Source: JAPXLN01 sp033809515
GTDB taxonomy: Bacteria; Bacillota; Sulfobacillia; Fermentithermobacillales; Fermentithermobacillaceae
Assembly (NCBI GenBank): GCA_033809515.1
Contig: JAPXLN010000006.1
Span: 1 to 64,000 of the forward strand
Length of the DNA: 64,000 bases
Direction of reading: 5' to 3'
Shown here: positions 1 to 9,989 of the stretch, one piece after another
Layout: every line of letters begins with the position of its first letter
Position numbering within the stretch: position 1 is the first letter of the stretch
Position numbers and translations under genes: made by a program
Notes under the pieces: generated by a model
Databases searched by the model: none
Seen by the model: the letters and a program-made list of their open reading frames with translations, nothing else
Told to the model about the DNA's origin: nothing

Positions 1-3000
1 GCGTACGAAAACGGCCTTCCCGCAAACGTCACCATAGTCCCTCCCAATTCCGGGCTCTATTCCAGCCTCAAACCCATGGTAAGCATCAAGGAAGGGCAAG
101 GCGGCGTTGATCAATACGGACATCTCTACGTGGGCTCCACCTTGGAGGTCAGCACGGCCGGAAGCGCCGGCTTTAAGCATGTTCAGCCATCCAACCTCGG
201 CGCCAGCGTCTACCTGACCCGCAGGAATTCTGACGGCACCGAGACCGTGGTTGCCACAGGCAAGACCACCGGCAATGCGGACGTCCGTGAACTGCAACTC
301 CTGTGGAGCAACATAACCGCTGCCGATCTGAATGCTGATTATGTCATAAACGTGGTCTTGGACCGCACTCAGGATATTATCCTTGACCTTCAGCCCTCGG
401 TGCCCCGCCAATCTAACGGTCTCGATATCGACCCGGCCAGGATCCCTGAAGCATACACCATGCTGACAGAAAGCAATAAGGGGTCGGGCATCACTGTGAA
501 CAGGGCCGACGTTAAGACCATAAGCAGCACGCCGGACAGCGTCACCGGCGACATCGTGCAGTCAACCAAGTTTGGGGCCGTAACCGAGACCGTGGCTCTG
601 CAGGATCTTGGCAAGATGGAGCGCAACGACACCGATGTCATCCTCGCAAGGGGAGTCAAGAACCTCTACTCTGTGAACCTTAACCTTTCCGAGGACGACG
701 TCATCCTGTTCGAAGGAACTCTCTACAAGGGCAATGAGACCATACAGATCCCGCTTTCGGCCTTGTCGCGTTCACAGTTGTCGTTCAAGTACTACAACAA
801 AGACTACATGACTGCTTTGAGCGTGATGACTGCCAAAGTGTCTGATGTATGCTTGTACCTCGACGCCAACGGCAACGGGAAGATCGACGGGTATTTTGAC
901 AAAGACCTCAAGGTCTTCATGGTGGACGAAACAAAGGATAAGAAGGTCGGCTATCTTCCACCGGGCGCCTATGAGGAGACAATATTCGCCCCGGTCTGGC
1001 AGGAAGACCTTGGACGCTACGTCGACCATTTTGTTGGCATTGAGTACACTATGACACCCCGTTGCCTTGTTGTGCCCCCCGGCGGCTCCGAAGGGGGCCG
1101 CGCGCAAGTGATGACAGTCATGACTACCGGTGCTACGGACCCCGGTTGGCTGGCGAACCTCTCCAAGGAGCAAAAGGATTACCGGTACGTGAAGAGCGGC
1201 GAGCTCATTACAAGAGAGGCCGAAGAAGATGGAGGGGTCAAGGAGACAACCCAGACATACTGCGCCGACAATCACTTAATTTACGGTGCAGAGGCCGAAG
1301 CTCTCAGCATGGTTTACTTCAGCGCAGGTGGGGACCGGAGCCCGGCAGAGCGCGCCAACCGGAATAGTCCCAACTGGCCGTACTACACGTGGAATCCCGA
1401 CTTCCACGGCAGCCTGATGTACGACTTTGAAAACCCTGGGCCCGTGACTATCCCCGCCCACGTATCCGGCAACTATGTCCCCATCGCCAAGTGTGCAGGA
1501 GTCAACAAAGACGGGGTGTACTTGTATGAGGCAGGCGGCCTCGCAAAGGTAAACAACTACCTTGGTTCCCTTTCAGGCGTGGATACGTTCGCCGTAGCCG
1601 TGCAGCAGCAGCCCGTCGCGGAGGACGGCGCCCTAATGGATTCCTCTGCCCTGATGGCGGCCAAGAAGACCCCGGTGCCGGAGGCCTCCGGTAGGTCAGG
1701 AATAAGCCTCTTTCCAAACGGCGACTATCTCTGCCAGATGGAAACGGGCGCGAAACCGAGCCCCACCGATATGGACTCCGGCGATAAGGGGGACTACAGC
1801 GAGTTCGGCCTGGATATGGGCGTTGAACTGCCGAATATTGAGATCGGTCTGTCCGACTACCTAACCATTATCATGGACGGCTATGACATTGGCTTTGCCA
1901 TTGGCCTGCCTTTGGGCGGATTCGAGACCAAGAGGACCGGCGGTTTCGAGGAAGCAGAGTTCTCTAACCCGAAAACGGCTAATGAGGAGAACGTCGAGAA
2001 GTTCAGGAACTTCTTTACCGGCAAATGGGGGCAGCTGACTTCTGACGATTCCCTCAAGAGCGCTCTGGACGAGAAAGCCAATCCATCTGGCGAGAAGGTG
2101 GACGGTAAGAATCAGATAGACCCGGGGGAGATGTCATCGTCAAACATGTCGGTGAGCTTCACCATGGGACTCGGTTTTATCTTTAGCTACAGCCCGGTGA
2201 CAGATCAGTATCATTTCTCGAAATTCGCCATATCTATTGCCGGGGCTTTTGAGTACCAATACCAGTACCGCTTCACCCCGGTACCTATCGTATACGTGTA
2301 CGTGAAGATAGGTATCTCTCTTGAACTTGCCACCGGCCTCAAAGTGGTACAAAATGTCGTCGAGCACAGCATCGGCCGGTTTGACCTGGCAAACTCCTTC
2401 ACTTATCCTAGACCGGATGGGCCCCGGCCAAAGGGCAACTGGCTGCCTGCCGGAGACGGGATAACCTCGGCGGCCCAGAACACCCTGGAGTTTTCGGCAG
2501 ACCACAGGATCTACAACGTCTACTTCAAGGGAAAGATACTGGTGGAGATCTGGGACAGTGCCGCCAACGAAGGCGCAGGCGGTTGGGGTTCCGCCGGTTA
2601 CATCACTTCCTCCGACACCGGCAAGCCGGTGATGCTCATCCTTGCCAAGCAGAAAGAGTATTCGCTCGCTCCTCCTCTCGGTATTCGCTTCACCTCCATG
2701 GAAAACGACACCATGATAACCCAACTTATTCCGGTGGAGAAGGCCCAGCGGGATACTTATTGGAATGGCATGTGCCTCGCTCCATCCGCCTTCATTGAAG
2801 CCGGCGCAGGTGTGGGCGTGGAACTACTCAAGTTCGAACTTTTTGCCAAGCTCGCTGTCTCCATGGGGATGACCTTTGGCCCCTACAACGAGGAAAAGCA
2901 AAAATATGACCCCTTCAGTTTCGATGAGTTCGAGCTGACTTTGGGAATCGGTTTCCGCGTTGTCGCCCTCTTCTTCAACATTGAGAAGGAGGCCATCCAG

Positions 3001-6000
3001 TATATACTGAACTACGAAAAAAGACGCAGCGGGGCCAACGAAGCCCCATGGATGCACGGCTACTCGTCTCTCGGGGCCTTCGGTCAGATGTATCCCTTGG
3101 AGGACGAGGACAGCACCCCAGTTGCCGTAAGCTTGCCAAAGACCAATTATCGCACTCAGCGGATTTTCGGCCCTGCCGGCGAAGGAGATTTTGACCCCTT
3201 GGCCTATGATACCGCCGCGCCCTTCCAGATCTCCGGCTATCATTCTTCGGGCGACGCCTTCACATTGGCCAGCGGTCTCACCACCGGCTACAGCTATCAG
3301 GTGGTCACTGTAGGTGACGATAACTACCTCTTCTATACTGTCAGCAGGGACGACGCGGGAATTGAGAGCACCGTTGACAGTTCCATGCTTGTGATGAGCA
3401 AGATCAAGGTTACCGGCGATGGCGCAAGCTATGGCCTGGTTCATCCAGTTCCAGAGGCCCCCGGCAGCTACGTAGTCGTTGACGATGACGACACGGGCGA
3501 CCTTGAGTTCAAGGCGTGGGCAGATGGAAATGAGATCCATATCATATGGACCAGCTATGCCACCAAGACAAAAGAACCAGAAGAGCCCGACAGCAGCGTA
3601 TATGCGAGGCCTCTTGGCACTGACTCGTCAAAGACACCCATGGACATAGACAATTACAGGGACGCTGACCTGTTTCCGATACCGGCACAGCCGGAACCGG
3701 TGACGGAGCCGGATGACGAGGCAGATGAGACAGCTTGGGAGGAGTACAGGAAGTACGTCGCCGAGCAAGCGGCCTATGATGCCTACGCCGCGTGGACGAC
3801 CTACTTTTTGCTGCTTGACAACTACGTGCGGACCCTGATGGCCGTTTCAGCGAAGAACACGGTGGTCAAGACGGCGAGTTTTGATACCTTGGCCCCGACA
3901 GACTTTACTCTCGCAAAAATCGTTGGCGGGGACGGTATCGAAAGCGGTGACAGCATTGGCCACGTCTTCCTGCCCGAGGGCGCAGGTGACGGCAGCGTGC
4001 TCTTCTATGCCTCTACAAACCACTTCGCCGACGGGGGCGAGGCTGCCAACCGCGACTACGAGGCCTATCTCATGTCTATTTACGGCGATGAAGACAGCGT
4101 CTCCTACAAGAACGTAGGAGCTTTCCTCCTTGAGTACCAGACTGCTCAGAACGCCCTCTATGGCGAAAAGAGCACTATCAACATCGTCAGCGTCGGCAGT
4201 GACTCCCTCGTAACCACATCTGTCTCTCTAACCAAAGATACCGCGACTCCGCGCACCATTGAGAACCTTGAGATGGCGGAGATAAACGGCGTTTACTATC
4301 TGGCATATACCACTGTAGAAGAAAGCTACACACAGGATATACCGGATATATTGTACACCCGCCGCCTGTTCCTTCGGACGGTGATTGTCGGCGAGAACGG
4401 TAAAGCCACCTTCGGTGACCCGTATCTCTTACGTACTCTGGTCAACTACGATCAGACCAATAACAGGGACGGTGTCTACAGCGGCGGAGTGATTACCGCC
4501 TACGAGGACCCCTACTTCGCAAACCTTCAGTTCCTGAGCGCCAAGCTGGGCGCCCTTGACGGCGTGGTTGAAGAGTTTTCGCCGCTTGAAAATGCGGCTG
4601 AGACGTTCCTCCTCTTTGAGATGAACGGTAACACCTATGTTATCCCTCAGGCTGACCTGAGAACCATTACAGAGGGCGATGCCGAAGGAAGGCACTTCGG
4701 GCGTATCATTCCCTTCTTTACCAAAGAAATCTACACGTCGAGGGACGGAGCGGGCAACACTGTTGAGACGGAATCCAGCACCACCGGATATACCGATGTC
4801 ACCGTCGGCGCCGACAGTGCCGGAAACATTGCCGCCGTCTACACGGCCATGGTGCCGGGCAGTACCAACAACGCTATCTATATTACAGAGTACTATACGT
4901 ATGAAGATGAAGAAGACGGCCTCACCAAGTGCGGCTGGAGCACCGGTCAGATACTGGCCATGAAGGATATGCAGGTCTACGAAGACTCCATAACCTACGG
5001 GTGGGACGCCGAAGCCACCGAGGCCGCTTATCTTGAGGGCATTACAGGTGATCCGGATACAACAAAAGCTTCCCAATTCCGCTTTGGCAACCTGCAATTT
5101 GCCCTGGGCACCGGCGAAAAAGCTCTTGTCATCGCTGAAGGCACCTTGACCGAGTTGATGAACAAGACCTACACCCACCCCGCCACCCGCGAGTCCGTGA
5201 TCGCCGTGGTTCCTGCAGGAGACTCTGAAGTGGGCTTTTACGCCGTGGCCTTCGGTCAGGGCCAGCAGGCCATCGGTAACACGAACATCACCTTGTCCGG
5301 TGGCTCCTTCAAAGCCGGCAGTCATTTAAAGACCAGTATATCCTTTGATAATGTGGGCAACACCCGCATCCGTGGAAGCGAAAGCCAGCCCATCACCGTT
5401 GAGCTTCTGCACCATTCCTCAGGCAGCGCTGATGAAGCCGTGGCCACATGGAAAGTCATACAGAGCATTACCCCCGGGCAGAAGGTCAGCCTTGTAGGTC
5501 TGGCTGAGCTCAGACGGGACGCTGAACCGGGCGACTACTTCTATTTCAGAGTTGCGGAAGATCAAGAATATGCAGGGCAAAGCCTGGGATCTCCTGGCAC
5601 GCCGCCAGGAGAAGAGGACGTTATTGACGCTGATGCCCTTGTGCCACAAGGAACAGGAGCTTTCTCCGCAGTGTCGACAGTGACGGGCGACGCAAGCTCC
5701 GGCAACTACCCTATAGGCCGCTACATAGTGCAAGATTTGCCTGATTTAGGCTTTGAGTCCATGGTCGTCAAGACTGTGGGTGTCACAGCTGCGGGCGATA
5801 CTATACTTGAGGCCGACTTCTACGTGAGCAACCGGGGTACGACAGATGCTACCGGCGTTTTCGCCCAGTTCTCCTACCAGACAGGTGTGGATTCAAAGGG
5901 AGATCCGACTTACGCTGCACTTGATTTGACGGGCAGTAGTTTCAGGATTTTCAACCAGACAAACATATCCGATTTCGGTACGTTGGGAGAGACGGAACTG

Positions 6001-9000
6001 CAAAACGGCATACTTCGTCTGGTGAGCACTGAGGACCCGAGTGACGGCGACAACATTGCCGTTGGCTACGGCCGGCAGGTTAGCGGCACCTTCTACGCTC
6101 CGCCGGAAAACTACTATCTTGACCCTGCCACCGGTACCAAACTGCTTAAGATCCGGGTGGAAGTCTTCAGCGCCGGCGATCAGACCGCCCTGAACCTCAT
6201 GGATGGCCTTTACACCGCATCGGGTCCGTCCGGCCACAATGAGCCCTATTCCCTGGATAACGAGGACGAGGCGAAACTGGGGCACCAGACTTATTTCTCC
6301 ACTGCGCACAGAATCGCCATACCCATGGGTAACACTCTTCTCTTGCCCATTGCCATTGCTACCACCAGAGATGAAGCCCCGGTCATCACCGTCACCGAAC
6401 ATCGTAACCATGACATAGAAGGCAACATACCTAACAGTCTGGGTGTGCTCTATTACGATGCGAATATTAAGTGCATCGTCATGGTGCCCTCCCGAGAGGG
6501 TAACGGCATAGTCCGTGTCTCTGATACCATGACCGGCTGCTCTCTGGATATTGCCTTTACCGTCACCGAGGCCACGATGGGAATAAACATCTATGACGAC
6601 AACGACATGTTCACCTTTTACAACAGGAACGATACCGAATACGACCCGGACAAAACCGGCAATGACTGGAGTTTCGTTGACGCTCCTGAATGGGGCGCCA
6701 ACCGTGATGTTCCCTATTTGACCAACCTTTCCAAGGGAGAAAAAGGAGCTTACTTCACCTTTGATACGGTCGCCTCGGCCATTGACATCTACTTCAGCGG
6801 TCAGATATCGGTGGACAGCACTTATGCAGGCTTTGGGGGAGTCACCGGCCTGACTGCCACCGGCGGAAACGCCGTGTCCGATGCTCGAAAGGTGACATTC
6901 GGCGATAACAGCGAGTTCTTCACCCATACGGTCACAATAACCGTAGAGTCTCAAACTCCCACCATGTTCGATAAGTATGTCGAGACCTATGCAGGCACAG
7001 TGACGCCCAAACCCGCCGATGACGCAGTATCTCCCCAGGTATACTGGAGCCGCAGTTTCCCGGATGTAGCATCCATGGACAGCGGTACGGTGAAGATTAC
7101 CTGTTACATCATTGATGATACCGGTCTGGCTTCGGTGACCCTTGACCGCGTTACGCCTGCTCTCACAAAGAGTACAGACAACCGCTTCTGGCAGTTTGAC
7201 TGGGAGGCTACAGGAAACGGTGCTCATACGGTGCAAGCTGCGGATATCGGGGGAAATACGACTTCCATAACCATCAACGCCGGTTGGTTCAATGACCCTG
7301 TAACGCCGGGAGCCATAGCTACAGCCCCCTTCCTGGATGCCGAGTTCCAGGTGGACGGAAACCTGTGGGATGGCAATGTCATCCCCAGGAACAAGGCGAT
7401 TACCCTTATCTCCAACGCTGCAGAAGGCAGCACTGTGAAAATGGAGAGATTCGTCTACACTTGCGACCCCGATGACAACACCAAGGTGATTTCTGCGGGT
7501 TTCGCTCAAATCGCTGAGGCTTCATCTGTCACGATTACCAGCAACGGTATTTACCGTGTCACTGCCACACTTCCGGACGGAACTTGGAGCAGCAGAATTC
7601 TGTACATGACCGGTGTTGATGCCGCTCTACCCGCAGTGAGCTTGACGCCGGCTACGATCACTATTGGCGACAGCAGGGTACCTGCCCTCAGCTACTCCGT
7701 AGCCAAGGACGCTGCCGGCGCAGCTTCTCTGCAGAGCGCGACAATCAACGGTGACACCGTACCTGTCAGCGGCCGTAGGGCCACGGGAACCTGGCTGCCT
7801 CCGGGCGGCGTGCTCTTTAACGGAACGTACACACTGGTGGCAACTGACACTGCCGGAAACTCCAACAGTGCCTCTGTCACCATATCGTTTATTGAAGTTG
7901 ACGGAAGCAACGCTATCAACGTTACAGGGGCCTACAACCAGGCGAGAGACAATGGCAGCGTTGTCATAGACAAAGACCAGGTAACCGGCGGCATGTTTGT
8001 GGTTATGCCCCAGCAAACCCGCTACTTCGGCAGCTATGAATACAGCTTGCTGCCTGCGATTGATGCCTTTGTCTATCAAGACACCACAGAGATGACTGCG
8101 GAAGAACTTGCCGCCTACAACATGGCCATGTCTGAATACTTTGAAGGCCTCCCATGGGATCCGCTCACAGGAGAGGCGGAAAAGACAAGCTTGATTCCGG
8201 GCGAGCATGTACTCTATATCCGCGATGCCCAGGATCCCACTAACACCGGTATTATTTACAGGCAGTTCATCACTATAGCCGACGAAGCAATCACTTTCGA
8301 AACGTACACCGCCATTACCAGCGGCGTCTCTGCCAAGGATGGCTCTGTCAGTGTCGAAGCTTTGGGCGGCAAGGGCGGCAATGACACATACCAGTTCGCC
8401 ATAGCGCCCTTGACCGACAAGGACCTCCTTGCCATAGACAGTGATCAGCTGGTTTGGGTCACAGCTGATAATGCCAACCTTTCTCTGGCGAGAGTTACCT
8501 TTGAGGGCCTCGGTACGGGTCGCTATCAGATAGCCGTACGCGGCATGTACGGCGTTACTGCCGCCCAGATGCAAGAGTTGCACACCAAGCGGGATATGCT
8601 GTCAATCGCCTCTGCCTCCTGTAAATCGGCGGTGGCCCAGAAAGACCTGCTCACAAAGGCAAAAGTGGCATATGACGCTGCAGCCAAGGCACTGGTCGAT
8701 GACTCCACAGGTGACCCCGATGGGAGTTTGGCTGCTGCCAGGGATAGGGCGGAATCCGAACTGCTTGGGCTCATCAGGAACACCCTTGGTAAGGCCGGAG
8801 GCGATCCGGTAACCGTTGAAGGTGACTATGGCCATGCCCTGTCTGCTGCAGACGCCGCCATAGCCGTGGCTGAAAGCAACAGGAACAAGGTGGAAAGCGA
8901 CTATGATTCCTGCGTGACGGCGGCAAACGATGCTGTAGAACTCGTCTACCTCAGGGACCCCACCCTTTGGGACAATGCATTTACCCAGAGCGTATATGTA

Positions 9001-9942
9001 GGCTATGCGGAATATGAAGAGGATTTAAGCGGGATCCTCCTAGTCACTTACGATCCGGCAACCGGTAGAGCGGTATTCACCCTAACGAGTGCGGGTGCCA
9101 AGCTAAGCGCGGGCGATCAGGCCAGGATTAGAGCGGAAAACCGGAACAACGAAGTCATCTTGAGGGCCAAGGGGTTGACTATCGTGATTCCGGCGGGAAC
9201 CCTGCGTGCCGGCGACAATGTCAACGATCTCATCCCCGATCTGGGTGGTATGATTGGCGGTTCCGGTTGGGTAGTGGCTTACACAGATGCTGACGGCAAT
9301 GACCATATCGTACCGTGGTCACAGGTGACAGACTGTGAAGTCATATTCATGGTTACGTCTGCGGGAAGGTACAAGCTTGTACTCAACAGTAAGCGTTTTC
9401 GCGACGTCAATGGTCACTGGGCAGAGAAGTACATTGAGTTCATCGCGGCCAGGGAGCTGTTTGTAGGTACGGGCAACGGGATGTTCTCTCCGGATATCCC
9501 CATGACTCGAGCTATGTTTGTCACGGTGCTTGGACGGCTCATGGGCGTAATTGAGTCAGAGTACGCCGGTACGGTGTTCGATGATGTGCCAACCGGCACC
9601 TGGTATAGCGCCTATGTCCGGTGGGCGTCAGAAAAGGGCATTGTAGGCGGCTATGGGCATGGGCGCTTTGGTCCCGACGATCCGATTACCCGGGAGCAGA
9701 TGTGTGCTATGCTGTTCCGCTTCTTTGAGCAACAGGGAATCACTTTGCCTGAAAACGAGGCGGTGGAGTTTGGCGATGCGGACAGTATCAGCAGTTGGGC
9801 TGCCGGGGCGGTGGCGTACTGCCAACGGGTCGGCCTTATTCAGGGCGTGGGCGACAACCGCGTTGACCCCCTGGGCCTGGCTACCCGTGCCCAGGTGGCC
9901 ACCATCTACATGCGCATGATCCTAAGCATTTTGAGTAGGTAG
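1..9942 (+). CDS. Giant SLH-domain surface protein (5' end outside window)
   Basis: The reading frame is open from base 1, so the true start lies upstream; at least 3,313 residues are present. The last ~185 residues (about 9390-9939) form three SLH modules, recognisable by FRDVNGHWAEKYIEF, ITREQMCAMLFRF and LATRAQVATIYMR. SLH triplets anchor proteins to pyruvylated secondary cell-wall polymer. The rest is a beta-rich, repeat-poor ectodomain. It includes an EF-hand-like calcium loop (DANGNGKID, near 860-890), a CARDB-like Ig segment (near 5280-5480), Ig-like or fibronectin-like stretches (about 6950-7900) and an alanine-rich helical insertion (about 8570-8960). No catalytic motif was recognised. 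The next gene is another SLH protein 47 bp downstream, so both probably belong to the S-layer or its associated matrix. The role is inferred: structural or adhesive cell-surface protein. Confidence 0.85.
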   Translation, partial: AYENGLPANVTIVPPNSGLYSSLKPMVSIKEGQGGVDQYGHLYVGSTLEVSTAGSAGFKHVQPSNLGASVYLTRRNSDGTETVVATGKTTGNADVRELQLLWSNITAADLNADYVINVVLDRTQDIILDLQPSVPRQSNGLDIDPARIPEAYTMLTESNKGSGITVNRADVKTISSTPDSVTGDIVQSTKFGAVTETVALQDLGKMERNDTDVILARGVKNLYSVNLNLSEDDVILFEGTLYKGNETIQIPLSALSRSQLSFKYYNKDYMTALSVMTAKVSDVCLYLDANGNGKIDGYFDKDLKVFMVDETKDKKVGYLPPGAYEETIFAPVWQEDLGRYVDHFVGIEYTMTPRCLVVPPGGSEGGRAQVMTVMTTGATDPGWLANLSKEQKDYRYVKSGELITREAEEDGGVKETTQTYCADNHLIYGAEAEALSMVYFSAGGDRSPAERANRNSPNWPYYTWNPDFHGSLMYDFENPGPVTIPAHVSGNYVPIAKCAGVNKDGVYLYEAGGLAKVNNYLGSLSGVDTFAVAVQQQPVAEDGALMDSSALMAAKKTPVPEASGRSGISLFPNGDYLCQMETGAKPSPTDMDSGDKGDYSEFGLDMGVELPNIEIGLSDYLTIIMDGYDIGFAIGLPLGGFETKRTGGFEEAEFSNPKTANEENVEKFRNFFTGKWGQLTSDDSLKSALDEKANPSGEKVDGKNQIDPGEMSSSNMSVSFTMGLGFIFSYSPVTDQYHFSKFAISIAGAFEYQYQYRFTPVPIVYVYVKIGISLELATGLKVVQNVVEHSIGRFDLANSFTYPRPDGPRPKGNWLPAGDGITSAAQNTLEFSADHRIYNVYFKGKILVEIWDSAANEGAGGWGSAGYITSSDTGKPVMLILAKQKEYSLAPPLGIRFTSMENDTMITQLIPVEKAQRDTYWNGMCLAPSAFIEAGAGVGVELLKFELFAKLAVSMGMTFGPYNEEKQKYDPFSFDEFELTLGIGFRVVALFFNIEKEAIQYILNYEKRRSGANEAPWMHGYSSLGAFGQMYPLEDEDSTPVAVSLPKTNYRTQRIFGPAGEGDFDPLAYDTAAPFQISGYHSSGDAFTLASGLTTGYSYQVVTVGDDNYLFYTVSRDDAGIESTVDSSMLVMSKIKVTGDGASYGLVHPVPEAPGSYVVVDDDDTGDLEFKAWADGNEIHIIWTSYATKTKEPEEPDSSVYARPLGTDSSKTPMDIDNYRDADLFPIPAQPEPVTEPDDEADETAWEEYRKYVAEQAAYDAYAAWTTYFLLLDNYVRTLMAVSAKNTVVKTASFDTLAPTDFTLAKIVGGDGIESGDSIGHVFLPEGAGDGSVLFYASTNHFADGGEAANRDYEAYLMSIYGDEDSVSYKNVGAFLLEYQTAQNALYGEKSTINIVSVGSDSLVTTSVSLTKDTATPRTIENLEMAEINGVYYLAYTTVEESYTQDIPDILYTRRLFLRTVIVGENGKATFGDPYLLRTLVNYDQTNNRDGVYSGGVITAYEDPYFANLQFLSAKLGALDGVVEEFSPLENAAETFLLFEMNGNTYVIPQADLRTITEGDAEGRHFGRIIPFFTKEIYTSRDGAGNTVETESSTTGYTDVTVGADSAGNIAAVYTAMVPGSTNNAIYITEYYTYEDEEDGLTKCGWSTGQILAMKDMQVYEDSITYGWDAEATEAAYLEGITGDPDTTKASQFRFGNLQFALGTGEKALVIAEGTLTELMNKTYTHPATRESVIAVVPAGDSEVGFYAVAFGQGQQAIGNTNITLSGGSFKAGSHLKTSISFDNVGNTRIRGSESQPITVELLHHSSGSADEAVATWKVIQSITPGQKVSLVGLAELRRDAEPGDYFYFRVAEDQEYAGQSLGSPGTPPGEEDVIDADALVPQGTGAFSAVSTVTGDASSGNYPIGRYIVQDLPDLGFESMVVKTVGVTAAGDTILEADFYVSNRGTTDATGVFAQFSYQTGVDSKGDPTYAALDLTGSSFRIFNQTNISDFGTLGETELQNGILRLVSTEDPSDGDNIAVGYGRQVSGTFYAPPENYYLDPATGTKLLKIRVEVFSAGDQTALNLMDGLYTASGPSGHNEPYSLDNEDEAKLGHQTYFSTAHRIAIPMGNTLLLPIAIATTRDEAPVITVTEHRNHDIEGNIPNSLGVLYYDANIKCIVMVPSREGNGIVRVSDTMTGCSLDIAFTVTEATMGINIYDDNDMFTFYNRNDTEYDPDKTGNDWSFVDAPEWGANRDVPYLTNLSKGEKGAYFTFDTVASAIDIYFSGQISVDSTYAGFGGVTGLTATGGNAVSDARKVTFGDNSEFFTHTVTITVESQTPTMFDKYVETYAGTVTPKPADDAVSPQVYWSRSFPDVASMDSGTVKITCYIIDDTGLASVTLDRVTPALTKSTDNRFWQFDWEATGNGAHTVQAADIGGNTTSITINAGWFNDPVTPGAIATAPFLDAEFQVDGNLWDGNVIPRNKAITLISNAAEGSTVKMERFVYTCDPDDNTKVISAGFAQIAEASSVTITSNGIYRVTATLPDGTWSSRILYMTGVDAALPAVSLTPATITIGDSRVPALSYSVAKDAAGAASLQSATINGDTVPVSGRRATGTWLPPGGVLFNGTYTLVATDTAGNSNSASVTISFIEVDGSNAINVTGAYNQARDNGSVVIDKDQVTGGMFVVMPQQTRYFGSYEYSLLPAIDAFVYQDTTEMTAEELAAYNMAMSEYFEGLPWDPLTGEAEKTSLIPGEHVLYIRDAQDPTNTGIIYRQFITIADEAITFETYTAITSGVSAKDGSVSVEALGGKGGNDTYQFAIAPLTDKDLLAIDSDQLVWVTADNANLSLARVTFEGLGTGRYQIAVRGMYGVTAAQMQELHTKRDMLSIASASCKSAVAQKDLLTKAKVAYDAAAKALVDDSTGDPDGSLAAARDRAESELLGLIRNTLGKAGGDPVTVEGDYGHALSAADAAIAVAESNRNKVESDYDSCVTAANDAVELVYLRDPTLWDNAFTQSVYVGYAEYEEDLSGILLVTYDPATGRAVFTLTSAGAKLSAGDQARIRAENRNNEVILRAKGLTIVIPAGTLRAGDNVNDLIPDLGGMIGGSGWVVAYTDADGNDHIVPWSQVTDCEVIFMVTSAGRYKLVLNSKRFRDVNGHWAEKYIEFIAARELFVGTGNGMFSPDIPMTRAMFVTVLGRLMGVIESEYAGTVFDDVPTGTWYSAYVRWASEKGIVGGYGHGRFGPDDPITREQMCAMLFRFFEQQGITLPENEAVEFGDADSISSWAAGAVAYCQRVGLIQGVGDNRVDPLGLATRAQVATIYMRMILSILSR

Positions 9943-9989
9943 TTCAGACTGACAGGAGGCTGGGCTGTCTGCAATCGAGGAGGGGTACT

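Noticed and set aside
4429..8583. Long open frames on the minus strand (4429-5325, 5893-7509, 7627-8583)
   Set aside because: They lie entirely opposite the giant SLH gene, follow its codon periodicity, lack ribosome binding sites and resemble no family; they are shadows.
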